Source: Melioribacteraceae bacterium (lineage in GTDB: Bacteria > Bacteroidota > Ignavibacteria > Ignavibacteriales > Melioribacteraceae). Taken from it: a stretch of 5,500 nucleotides of DNA. The stretch is from positions 1 through 5,500 of the forward strand of contig WFQV01000012.1 in the NCBI GenBank assembly GCA_015486905.1, in the 5' to 3' direction. The notes beneath the pieces are model-generated. The model searched no databases and was not told the origin of the DNA. It was given only the letters and a program-made list of their open reading frames with translations. Positions 1 to 5,500 of the stretch are shown here, in pieces; the stretch's first letter is position 1; every line of letters starts with the position of its first letter. Made by a program: the position numbers and the translations under genes.

Positions 1-44
1 ATTTGGCACTTAAAATATTAAAGATATTATTGCGTAGGTATTAG
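1..44 (+). other. Lead-in to the operon, possible tail of an upstream gene
   Basis: AT-rich sequence before the first complete gene. Frame 3 is open from base 3 and ends with a TAG at 42-44 that directly abuts the mrpE ATG; it would encode a C-terminal tail LALKILKILLRRY. Frame 1 is also open for six codons, to a TAA at 19-21. Either could be the end of an upstream gene in the same operon, but the piece is too short to tell. A GTAGGT at 34-39 is a plausible ribosome binding site for mrpE, five bases before its ATG. No convincing promoter can be assigned within 44 bases. Confidence 0.3.
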
Positions 45-533
45 ATGAATAGGTTTTTGTTTACGTTTGCTATCTTGTGGGTCATTTGGATTGGACTTAC
101 TTCATCATTTAATATTCAAGAGTTAATTGCCGGCGCGGTTGTTAGTCTCATTATCGCTTCCTTTTCTTATAAAACTTTTACCGAATACGGGCTAAAATTT
201 TTCTCACCTAAAAGAATTTATTACATCTTTAAATATTTGGTCGTATTTCTTATTGCGTTAGTGAAAGCTAACTTTGATGTGGCCCGCCGTGTAATTGACC
301 CCAAACTTCCTATTAATCCGGGAATAGTTGAATACAAAACACAATTAACGGATAATGCCGCAAAAGTCATTCTGGCGGATTCAATTACTCTTACGCCCGG
401 AACATTAACCGTGGATATTCGTGACGATAAACTTTACATTCACTGGATTGATGTGGTGTCAAAAGAACCGGATATTATCTACCGGGAAATAGGGGAAAAA
501 TTCGAGAATGTTCTAAAGGAAATATTTCAATGA
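45..533 (+). CDS. mrpE: Na+/H+ antiporter subunit E (MrpE/MnhE/MbhA family)
   Basis: This is the small membrane subunit E of the Mrp cation/proton antiporter, equivalent to MbhA of archaeal membrane-bound hydrogenase. The 162 residues match the usual family length (about 160). Residues 1-73 contain two or three hydrophobic segments (about 5-20, 26-41 and 59-73). The family signature follows: KANFDVARRVIDP at 74-86, then an NPGIVEY stretch at 91-97, and ADSITLTPGTLTVDI at 111-125. The C-terminal part (126-162) is a soluble cytoplasmic-type domain with the expected LYIHWIDV strand. The ATG at 45 is preceded by GTAGGT and gives a normal N-terminus. Its TGA overlaps the mrpF ATG by four bases, so the two are likely translated together. 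The subunit is needed for assembly and activity of known Mrp complexes; its exact ion-path role is not clear. Family assignment is firm, while the choice between Mrp and MBH/MBX complex is open. Confidence 0.95.
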   Translation: MNRFLFTFAILWVIWIGLTSSFNIQELIAGAVVSLIIASFSYKTFTEYGLKFFSPKRIYYIFKYLVVFLIALVKANFDVARRVIDPKLPINPGIVEYKTQLTDNAAKVILADSITLTPGTLTVDIRDDKLYIHWIDVVSKEPDIIYREIGEKFENVLKEIFQ

Positions 534-778
534 TATATTTTTATTTCGCGGTAATAATTTTGGCAATTATTTTTGCCGCATTGAGGGGCATTTTAGGTCC
601 CACTCCCTACGACAGAGTGCTTGCTCTGGATAACTTGACAATTATCATTACTGCCGGTTTGGTGGTTTTGGCTTACTTTTACCAACGCTACATTTACGTC
701 GATGTTTCTCTCATTTATGCAATTCTTTCTTACATCGGTGTTCTTACTTTAGCTCGTTATTTTGAAGGGGGGCTGTAA
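530..778 (+). CDS. mrpF: Na+/H+ antiporter subunit F (MrpF/MnhF/MbhB family)
   Basis: This is small membrane subunit F of the Mrp antiporter, equivalent to MbhB. The 82 residues form three hydrophobic helices (about 2-18, 34-51 and 56-76), the normal size and topology. The diagnostic motif GPTPYDRVLALD lies at 23-34, with the conserved Asp28-Arg29 and Asp34. A second conserved acidic residue, Asp58, is in YVDVSLIYA at the start of TM3, and the family-typical LARYFE end is at 74-79. In Mrp and MBH structures the F and G subunits sit with subunits B and C in the region proposed to carry Na+, and these buried acidic residues are candidate path residues. The ATG at 530 overlaps the mrpE stop as ATGA, with AAGGA at 516-520 as ribosome binding site. 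The stop shares one base with the mrpG start (TAATG). Confidence 0.95.
   Translation: MIYFYFAVIILAIIFAALRGILGPTPYDRVLALDNLTIIITAGLVVLAYFYQRYIYVDVSLIYAILSYIGVLTLARYFEGGL
764..772 (+). promoter_or_regulatory. Ribosome binding site for mrpG
   Basis: GAAGGGGGG lies within the last codons of mrpF, five bases before the mrpG ATG at 778. It supports this start, and translation should restart at the TAATG junction. Confidence 0.6.
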
Positions 779-1122
779 TGGTACTTGAAATTATCGGTTA
801 CATTTTGGTTACCGTAGGAGTTTTGTTCCTGTTTTTAGGAGCTTTGGGAATTTTTAGAATGCCGGATGTTTTTACTCGCCTTCAAGCAGGTACAAAGGCA
901 ACAACCTTAGGCGGAATGGGTACAATCATCGGAATAGGTTTCCTTCAACCGGATTGGTTCTGGAAGCTGTTGATTATTGCAATATTTATTGCTATCTCAA
1001 ATCCGATTAGTTCCCACGCTTTGGCAAGGGGAAGTTACAAAAAAGGAATGCGTCCCTATATGAAAGAAGGGGGTATCGATTCCTACGCCGATGTTCAGAA
1101 TTCCGAGGAGGATGCACAATGA
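778..1122 (+). CDS. mrpG: Na+/H+ antiporter subunit G (MrpG/MnhG/MbhC family)
   Basis: This is small membrane subunit G of the Mrp antiporter, equivalent to MbhC. The 114 residues hold three hydrophobic helices (about 4-24, 40-56 and 60-80) and a hydrophilic tail. The signature block spans residues 24-45: GIFRMPDVFTRL at 24-35, then QAGTKATTLG at 36-45. A second family motif, SNPISSHALARGSYKKG, is at 74-90. In most bacterial MrpG proteins the position of Gln36 is His (RLHA), so this copy departs from the Bacillus-type consensus. The last 24 residues, ending in SEEDAQ, are acidic, not part of the conserved core, and probably exposed. The start overlaps mrpF by one base, and the TGA overlaps the next ATG by four bases. 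Subunit G packs beside F in the small-subunit cluster of Mrp and MBH. Confidence 0.94.
   Translation: MVLEIIGYILVTVGVLFLFLGALGIFRMPDVFTRLQAGTKATTLGGMGTIIGIGFLQPDWFWKLLIIAIFIAISNPISSHALARGSYKKGMRPYMKEGGIDSYADVQNSEEDAQ
1105..1111 (+). promoter_or_regulatory. Strong ribosome binding site for the MbhD-like gene
   Basis: GAGGAGG, seven bases before the ATG at 1119, lies inside the acidic 3' end of mrpG. It is close to the full anti-Shine-Dalgarno complement and is the best such site in the window, supporting the 1119 start. Confidence 0.7.
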
Positions 1123-1367
1123 ATTGGGTGGAAATTTTAACAATAGGTCTATCCGTCCTTTTAATAATTGCAGCTGTATTTGCCGTTGTTCAAAAAGATT
1201 TGATTTTGGCGGTCATCGGAGCCTCAGCTGTTTCGGTTGCCTTGAGCGCTCTCTATTTTATTCTTCAAGCGCCTGATGTGGCTTTAACCGAAGCGGCTAT
1301 CGGAGTGGCGCTTACTACAATTATTTTTGTAATTACAATTAAAAAGACAAAAAGGTACGAAGAATGA
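1119..1367 (+). CDS. Stand-alone MbhD-like (DUF4040) subunit, equivalent to part of the MrpA C-terminus
   Basis: This 82-residue membrane protein has three hydrophobic helices (about 5-25, 28-48 and 58-74). It carries the MbhD/DUF4040 signature QAPDVALTEAAIGVAL at 50-65, with Asp53 and membrane-facing Glu58, and ends in a basic tail (KKTKRYEE). In Bacillus-type Mrp the same domain is a C-terminal part of MrpA, where the matching motif reads APDLALTQ; in MBH/MBX clusters it is a separate small gene, as here. It resembles one part of the NuoJ-like region that links antiporter subunits in complex I relatives, so a structural and proton-path role is inferred. The ATG overlaps the mrpG stop as ATGA, and its own TGA overlaps the next ATG the same way. 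I am confident of the domain but not of a fixed gene name. Confidence 0.9.
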   Translation: MNWVEILTIGLSVLLIIAAVFAVVQKDLILAVIGASAVSVALSALYFILQAPDVALTEAAIGVALTTIIFVITIKKTKRYEE

Positions 1368-2056
1368 GAAAGGCTGTTGCAATTCTGCTTTTGGCTATCG
1401 TCGGATATTATTTTATCGCCATTTTTCTGAATGTTCCCTTCGGGGACAAACCATCCGGAGTAGGGGAGTATTATCTGCAGAATGCACCTAAGGATATTAA
1501 AACCGGTACCGGTGCTGCCAATGCCGTTACTGCCATAGTCGTTAGTTACAGAGGCTTCGATACTTTGGGCGAAGTTACTGTACTGTTCCTTGCTGCCACG
1601 GGTTTGGGTGCAATACTATTCGACAAAAAAGGTAAAAAGCGCAGACGCCAGAATGCAAGTTTGATTGTTAAAGAAACTTCCCGTGTAATTTACCCCTTAA
1701 TCATTTTACTCGGAGCTTACGTTTTTATTCACGGTCATTTAACTCCCGGCGGGGGCTTCCAAGGCGGCGCAATTATTGCAACGGGTGTGCTTTTAATGTT
1801 TATGGCTTACAGAAGTTTCGAGACGAATCACAGTGCTTTGACTTGGATTGAATCCTTAGCCGGAATGACATTCGTGACTATCGGTCTTTCGGGCTTGATT
1901 TGGGGTGCGAGTTTCCTGCAAAATATTTTACCCTTCGGTCATTTGAACGATTTGGTAAGTGCGGGAATTATTCCTCTTATTTACATTGCAATAGGCTTTA
2001 AAGTAGGAGCGGAACTAACCGCTTTATTAGATAATATGTTAAAAACGATTAAGTGA
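1364..2056 (+). CDS. mrpB: MbhE-MrpB fusion: Na+/H+ antiporter subunit B with an N-terminal MbhE domain
   Basis: This is a 230-residue two-domain protein. Residues 1-86 are an MbhE-like unit: TM helix at 4-22, a polar stretch to about 50, the signature NAVTAIVVSYRGFDTLGE at 53-70, and a helix at 71-86. In Bacillus-type Mrp this unit is the extreme C-terminus of MrpA. A very basic linker, DKKGKKRRRQN (87-97), follows. Residues 98-230 are a full MnhB/MrpB (MbhF) domain with four hydrophobic helices and the hallmark GHLTPGGGFQGGAI at 124-137; GFKVGAELTAL near 211-221 is also typical. MrpB alone is about 140 residues, so the extra length is the MbhE part. No stop or frameshift separates the domains, so I read a genuine fusion. 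AAAGG at 1351-1355 is a suitable ribosome binding site. The start overlaps the MbhD-like gene by four bases, and MrpC begins one base after the stop. Confidence 0.93.
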   Translation: MRKAVAILLLAIVGYYFIAIFLNVPFGDKPSGVGEYYLQNAPKDIKTGTGAANAVTAIVVSYRGFDTLGEVTVLFLAATGLGAILFDKKGKKRRRQNASLIVKETSRVIYPLIILLGAYVFIHGHLTPGGGFQGGAIIATGVLLMFMAYRSFETNHSALTWIESLAGMTFVTIGLSGLIWGASFLQNILPFGHLNDLVSAGIIPLIYIAIGFKVGAELTALLDNMLKTIK

Positions 2057-2057
2057 T

Positions 2058-2399
2058 ATGATTTTCTACATTACATCAATAGTAATGATTTTAATCGGCG
2101 TTTACGCTGTTCTTGTTAAGAAAAATCTGATTAAAATCGTAATAGGTTTGTCCATCGTAGATAGCGGTGTTAACTTACTGCTTATTTCCATTGGCTACGT
2201 AAAGAACGGAACGGCGCCTATTTTCTCGCGGCCGGATTTAACCGCCAACCACATGGTTGACCCTGTGCCTCAAGCACTTGTGCTTACGGCAATCGTAATT
2301 GGCTTGGGTGTTACGGCGGTTGCACTTGCACTTGTAATAAGGCTTTATGATCACCATAAAACGCTGGACATAAATAAAATTCGGAAATTGAAATGGTAG
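2058..2399 (+). CDS. mrpC: Na+/H+ antiporter subunit C (MrpC/MnhC/MbhG, NuoK-like)
   Basis: This is the NuoK-like subunit C of Mrp/MBH complexes: 113 residues, three helices (about 2-20, 26-46 and 71-95). The diagnostic MVDPVPQALVLTAIVIG is at 66-82, and KKNLIKIVIGL at 21-31 is also typical. Asp35 in SIVDSGVNLL sits in the second helix near where NuoK has its conserved membrane Glu36; Bacillus-type MrpC usually has a neutral residue there, while MBH-type G subunits tend to be acidic (from memory, not checked by alignment). The subunit joins MrpD to the rest of the complex. The ATG begins one base after the mrpB stop, and no strong ribosome binding site is visible, so it probably depends on coupling to upstream translation. 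The last 17 residues (97-113) are a hydrophilic, basic tail. The stop is ten bases before the next start. Confidence 0.94.
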   Translation: MIFYITSIVMILIGVYAVLVKKNLIKIVIGLSIVDSGVNLLLISIGYVKNGTAPIFSRPDLTANHMVDPVPQALVLTAIVIGLGVTAVALALVIRLYDHHKTLDINKIRKLKW

Positions 2400-2409
2400 G
2401 CTTGTTAAG

Positions 2410-3882
2410 ATGAATTTGACTCCTGTACAATTTATTGCAATTCCACTCTTTGTGGCTTTTTTAATTCCTTTAATCGGTAAAATTTCAAAAGAAGCCGTTA
2501 AATATATTCCGGGACTTGTTTTCCTTTATCTCGCTTATGTTGCAATAATATTATTCCCGCAAGCATTAAATAAACCCATCGTAGAAAAAATAGCCGGTTT
2601 CAATCCGCCATTTGGAATTGTTCTTTATTTCGGTCCTCTTGCGGCATTCCTCATTACTTTGGTGATGGTAGTCGGTTTTATTATTTGGCTCTACAGTTTT
2701 AAGTTCATTATTCGCGAACCGGCGGAAAAATACTATATGCTTTTTATGATGCTGGTAACCGGTGCAACGGGAATATTACTTACCGGCGACATTTTTAACC
2801 TTTTTGTATTTTTTGAAATAACTGCTATTGCCGCTTTCTCCTTAACTGCATTCTTAAGGGATAAGGATGGAGCGGAAGCCGCATTTAAATATTTGTTAAT
2901 AGGTTCTTTTTCTTCAACCTTTTTTCTACTTGCCATTGCGTTGATTTATTCTAACACGCATACGCTTAATATGGCTGATTTAGCGGTTAAAATGCAAAGC
3001 GTTGCGGTTACGACAAAATTATTTATTTTAATTTTGTTTATTTCGGGTTTGGGCATCGAATCCGAGTTGTTCCCTCTCAACGGGTGGGCACCGGATGCCT
3101 ATTCTCAAGCACCTACTCCGGTTGCGGCGGTCTTTGCAGGAATTGTAGTCAAAGCCTCACTTTACGCTTTACTGCGTATCGTTTTCTTAATGTTTAATTG
3201 GAATCAAGTATTTTATCTGCTGCTTGTCTTGGGTGTAATTACAATGCTGATTGGCGAGATGAGCGCAATGCGCCAGCATCAAATTAAAAGAATGTTAGCG
3301 TTTTCTTCAATCGGTCAAATGGGCTTAATTGTAATTGCTTTTAGTATTGCAACCGTTTCGAGTTTGCAGGCCGGTTTGTTCCAAATGGTGAATCATGCTT
3401 TAATTAAACCCCTCTTATTCTTTGCTGCAGGCTATCTTGTTTTTCATTCGGGTTCTAAGGACATTTCTGCATTGGACGGATTGGGGAAGGAAAAACCGAT
3501 TACAAGTTTCTTCTTTGCTTTCGGTGCTTTGGCGATAATGGGCTTACCGCCGTTTTCAGGTTTTTGGGGAAAATTGTTTATCCTTATGTCGGCAGGCAAT
3601 AAGCACCTTGTATTTGTAATTATTTTAATTCTAATCAGTGGCATTATCGAAGCGGTTTATTATCTGCGTGTAATTATCAGACTTTATCTTTACAAGGAAA
3701 CGGCTAAAGAAGTACGGCGCACACCGGTTTCCGGACTTGTGGCGATGGGAATTTTAACCGTACTAATAATTATATTAGGTCTTTACCCGAATGCAATTAT
3801 GGGCTATTTGAAACCGGCGGCTAATGATTTGCTTAATAAAGCCGAATATATTAAAGTTGTTTTAACTCAGGTTCATTTATGA
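2410..3882 (+). CDS. mrpD: Proton-conducting antiporter subunit, MrpD/MbhH type, with Glu at the TM7 Lys position
   Basis: This is a 490-residue multi-pass protein of the MrpD/MbhH/NuoL-M-N family (Proton_antipo_M domain about 125-410), with the expected length and about 14 helices. Visible functional residues are Glu136 in FVFFEIT (TM5), Lys248 in VVKASLYALL (TM8), His329 and Lys333 in NHALIKPLLFF (TM10/11), and Lys388 in SGFWGKLF (TM12). FSSIGQMG at 298-305 is also typical. The broken helix TM7 reads GLGIESELFPLNGW (213-226): Glu217 stands where the family normally has the catalytic Lys of GIKA, and Glu219 is a second acidic residue. The rest of the motif, including the Pro-Asp of WAPDAY, is intact, so this is not decay. 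TAGG at 2397-2400 overlaps the mrpC stop and is a modest ribosome binding site. The role inferred is proton or Na+ translocation coupled to the small subunits. Family is firm; mrpD versus mbhH/mbxH naming is uncertain. Confidence 0.93.
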   Translation: MNLTPVQFIAIPLFVAFLIPLIGKISKEAVKYIPGLVFLYLAYVAIILFPQALNKPIVEKIAGFNPPFGIVLYFGPLAAFLITLVMVVGFIIWLYSFKFIIREPAEKYYMLFMMLVTGATGILLTGDIFNLFVFFEITAIAAFSLTAFLRDKDGAEAAFKYLLIGSFSSTFFLLAIALIYSNTHTLNMADLAVKMQSVAVTTKLFILILFISGLGIESELFPLNGWAPDAYSQAPTPVAAVFAGIVVKASLYALLRIVFLMFNWNQVFYLLLVLGVITMLIGEMSAMRQHQIKRMLAFSSIGQMGLIVIAFSIATVSSLQAGLFQMVNHALIKPLLFFAAGYLVFHSGSKDISALDGLGKEKPITSFFFAFGALAIMGLPPFSGFWGKLFILMSAGNKHLVFVIILILISGIIEAVYYLRVIIRLYLYKETAKEVRRTPVSGLVAMGILTVLIIILGLYPNAIMGYLKPAANDLLNKAEYIKVVLTQVHL

Positions 3883-3915
3883 AAAATCGTTTAAACGGCA
3901 TAGAGGTTTTAATAT
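3883..3915 (+). other. Spacer between the two large antiporter genes, with palindrome and ribosome binding site
   Basis: This 33-base gap is the longest between genes here. It contains a perfect 10-base palindrome, CGTTTAAACG, at 3888-3897, and GAGG at 3903-3906, nine bases before the ATG at 3916. An ATGA at 3879-3882 overlaps the mrpD stop and opens a 16-codon reading frame (MKNRLNGIEVLIYVFC, stop at 3927-3929) that crosses the next start in another frame. No U-run after the palindrome suggests a terminator. Its role, if any, is unknown. Confidence 0.4.
3903..3906 (+). promoter_or_regulatory. Ribosome binding site for the second antiporter subunit
   Basis: GAGG, nine bases before the ATG at 3916. 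A TAA in the same frame at 3910-3912 rules out an earlier start, so 3916 is the first possible ATG and is well supported. Confidence 0.6.
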
Positions 3916-5500
3916 ATGTTTTCTGTTAGCGGAATATTACTCACAACGTTTTTGTCCGGTTTGGTGGCGTTTGTACTTCACCATTCAATTCCTAAAATAA
4001 GGGATTGGTTTTCAATAATTGCTTCCGGCTTCGTTGTTTATTTGGTTTGGAAGTTACCCCTCGGCACGGATTTCTTTTCATTTCATTTGGGCGGATTTAA
4101 GATTGTTTGGGGTGCCAGCCAATACAGTCAGCTTTTTGGAATGATTGTAGCCGTTTTAGGCTTTTTTGCAATTCTCTATTCCAAAGAATTTATGCGGGGT
4201 AAACAACGTCTTGGATTTTTCTACCTCTCGTTTTTCTTTGCACTGGGCGGAATGTTCGGAATTGTTTATTCTCAGGATTTGATTTCTCTTTTCTTCTTTT
4301 GGGAAATAATGACTTGGTCTTCTTTTATGATGGTTATTTATTGTTGTAAAGAAGCTCAAAAAGCGGGAATAAAATATTTTATTTTTAGTGCAATTGGTGC
4401 CTATTCTTTGCTTACGGGAATTGTTTTAATTTATTCTTATATCGGGAACGTTCAACTAACGTCTGTCTTTGCCCACTTCAGTTCCATTAATGTTGGAATG
4501 CAAATTTTAATAGTAATTTTGTTCCTGACAGGCTTCGCGGTTAAAAGTGCTACTATGCCGTTGCATGTATGGGCGCCGGGAGCTTATACCTATGCGCCTT
4601 CATCTTTTTCTGCAGTATTTTCGGGCGCTTTGTCGAAAATGGGCATCTTCGGAATAGGTCTGACTCTCTTAAAATTTGCTTCACAGACGGGATTTTATCC
4701 TTACGTACAAGAAACAATGGCTTGGATTGGCGGACTTACGGCTCTGTTCGGTACGTTCTACGCAATCTTTTCGACGGATGCCAAAACATTACTGGCGTAT
4801 TCTTCAATAGGGCAATTGGGTTACATTGTAACGGGACTTGCAATCGGAACGCCTCTCAGCATTGCTGCGGCATTGTTCCTTACCATACTTCACGCAATAT
4901 TTAAAGGGATGCTTTTCCTCGCTGCCGGAGCGGTTTATTACCGTACCGGTACGACCGATATGAACAAGGTTTCGGGTTTAATACGCAGAATGCCTTATAC
5001 TTTTATTACAGCTCTTTTCGGAATTATTACCGTCTCCGGAATTCCGCCTTTGGCAGGATTTTGCGGTAAGTGGATGCTTTATGAATCGTTGATTCAATCA
5101 AATCATTATTTTCTTGTTGTAATTTTATTTTTTGCAAGTTCGGCGGCATTTCTTTATTTGTACCGTTTCATTTTCTCCCTTTTCTTGGGTCAGGAAGAAA
5201 AGGAAACGGCGAACGTAAAGGAAGTACCTTGGTCAATGCGAATACCGATGCTTTTACTGGCTTTGGCTACATTAGTCTTTGGCGTGGCACCAGGCTGGTT
5301 GTTGAGCCCAATTTCTTCGGCAATGCATTACTTGGGAAATTACCAAAGCGTATGGCAAACTTCAGCCCTATTTAACAAATGGCAAAATCAAGTTGATTTA
5401 TTTACTATTTCCGAAACGATTGGAATAATATTTATCGTTGTAACTATAATAATTACAATTAAAAATTACAGAAGCACACGTTACGTTACAACGAAAGACA
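3916..5500 (+). CDS. Second proton-conducting antiporter subunit, MrpD/MrpA-N/NuoL-like (3' end outside window)
   Basis: This frame is open from the ATG at 3916 to the window edge (528 codons, no stop), so the C-terminus is missing. It is another member of the NuoL/M/N, MrpA/D family. Landmarks are Glu130 in FFFWEIMTW (TM5), Lys210 in GFAVKSATMPLHVWAPGAY (TM7, with the family's usual Lys and a His at 217), Lys241 in SGALSKMGIF (TM8), AYSSIGQLGY near 294-303, His326 and Lys330 in LHAIFKGMLFL, and Lys385 in AGFCGKW (TM12). All charged residues of the canonical path are present. After the 14-helix core (ending about 475) comes a loop and another hydrophobic segment at about 500-515, so the protein is longer than a plain MrpD. 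It may be the equivalent of the MrpA N-terminal part, or of a second H-type subunit as in MBX/MBS. I cannot decide without the missing end. It follows mrpD with a 33-base gap and its own ribosome binding site. Confidence 0.92.
   Translation, partial: MFSVSGILLTTFLSGLVAFVLHHSIPKIRDWFSIIASGFVVYLVWKLPLGTDFFSFHLGGFKIVWGASQYSQLFGMIVAVLGFFAILYSKEFMRGKQRLGFFYLSFFFALGGMFGIVYSQDLISLFFFWEIMTWSSFMMVIYCCKEAQKAGIKYFIFSAIGAYSLLTGIVLIYSYIGNVQLTSVFAHFSSINVGMQILIVILFLTGFAVKSATMPLHVWAPGAYTYAPSSFSAVFSGALSKMGIFGIGLTLLKFASQTGFYPYVQETMAWIGGLTALFGTFYAIFSTDAKTLLAYSSIGQLGYIVTGLAIGTPLSIAAALFLTILHAIFKGMLFLAAGAVYYRTGTTDMNKVSGLIRRMPYTFITALFGIITVSGIPPLAGFCGKWMLYESLIQSNHYFLVVILFFASSAAFLYLYRFIFSLFLGQEEKETANVKEVPWSMRIPMLLLALATLVFGVAPGWLLSPISSAMHYLGNYQSVWQTSALFNKWQNQVDLFTISETIGIIFIVVTIIITIKNYRSTRYVTTKD

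Noticed and set aside
1091..1276. 61-codon plus-strand frame overlapping the mrpG end and the MbhD-like gene
   Set aside because: Its translation is Cys/Ser/Arg-rich with no family motif, and it overlaps a gene with a clear DUF4040 signature in another frame.
2271..2284. Inverted repeat AAGCAC-TT-GTGCTT as a possible hairpin or operator
   Set aside because: It lies within the conserved QALVLT codons of mrpC, has only a two-base loop and no U-run, and is explained by coding constraint.
2733..2936. 67-codon minus-strand frame inside mrpD
   Set aside because: Lys-rich translation opposite a well-conserved antiporter region; it is a by-product of the sense codons.
3058..3066. The idea that the first large subunit is a decaying pseudogene because of the TM7 Lys loss
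   Set aside because: The frame is intact at full family length, all other key residues are kept, and the surrounding motif is well preserved.
3444..3644. 66-codon minus-strand frame inside mrpD
   Set aside because: No motif and no credible context; antisense to the conserved TM12 region.
4156..4359. 67-codon minus-strand frame inside the second antiporter gene
   Set aside because: Polar low-complexity translation with no recognisable domain, opposite the TM4-TM5 coding region.
4569..4904. 111-codon plus-strand frame inside the second antiporter gene
   Set aside because: It overlaps the conserved TM7-TM11 coding region in a different frame; its translation is Cys/Arg-rich and matches nothing I know.

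Overview
The window is almost entirely one plus-strand operon of eight closely packed membrane-protein genes. They encode an Mrp-type (multisubunit cation/proton antiporter) module, in the order MrpE, MrpF, MrpG, stand-alone MbhD-like (DUF4040), MbhE-MrpB fusion, MrpC, MrpD-like, and a second MrpD/MrpA/NuoL-like subunit that runs off the right edge. All eight assignments rest on family motifs read directly in the translations. No RNA gene, mobile element, CRISPR array or terminator was seen, and no stretch over 300 bases lacks a gene.

Layout: bases 1-44 are an AT-rich lead-in, perhaps the tail of an upstream gene. From 45 to 2399 six genes are joined by 4-base (ATGA) or 1-base (TAATG) overlaps, or by a single-base gap, which suggests translational coupling of one transcript. 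The first large antiporter subunit (2410-3882) follows after 10 bases. A 33-base spacer, the longest gap between genes, carries a 10-base palindrome and a good ribosome binding site. It precedes the second large antiporter subunit (3916 to beyond 5500).

How the genes work together: the two large subunits would be the proton (or Na+) pumping channels. MrpC (NuoK-like) and the MbhD/MbhE pieces (NuoJ-like and MrpA C-terminal equivalents) form the membrane connection, and MrpE, F, G and B form the part that in Mrp and in archaeal membrane-bound hydrogenase (MBH) and its relative MBX/MBS is linked to Na+ translocation. In the classic Bacillus mrpABCDEFG order, MbhD and MbhE are fused to the C-terminus of MrpA. 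Here they are separate, and the E-F-G-D-E/B-C-H order is the one known for MBH/MBX clusters and for some split-MrpA antiporters. Two MrpD-like subunits in tandem recall the MBX/MBS arrangement. Whether this is a free-standing antiporter or the membrane arm of a redox-driven complex depends on genes past 5500.

Organism: the standard genetic code, moderately low GC, Shine-Dalgarno sites and gene style fit a bacterium, perhaps an anaerobic or Na+-energised one. I cannot name a phylum from this sequence, and an archaeal source is not strictly excluded. The most interesting single observation is that the first large subunit has Glu where the conserved TM7 Lys of this antiporter family is expected, while the second subunit retains the Lys.
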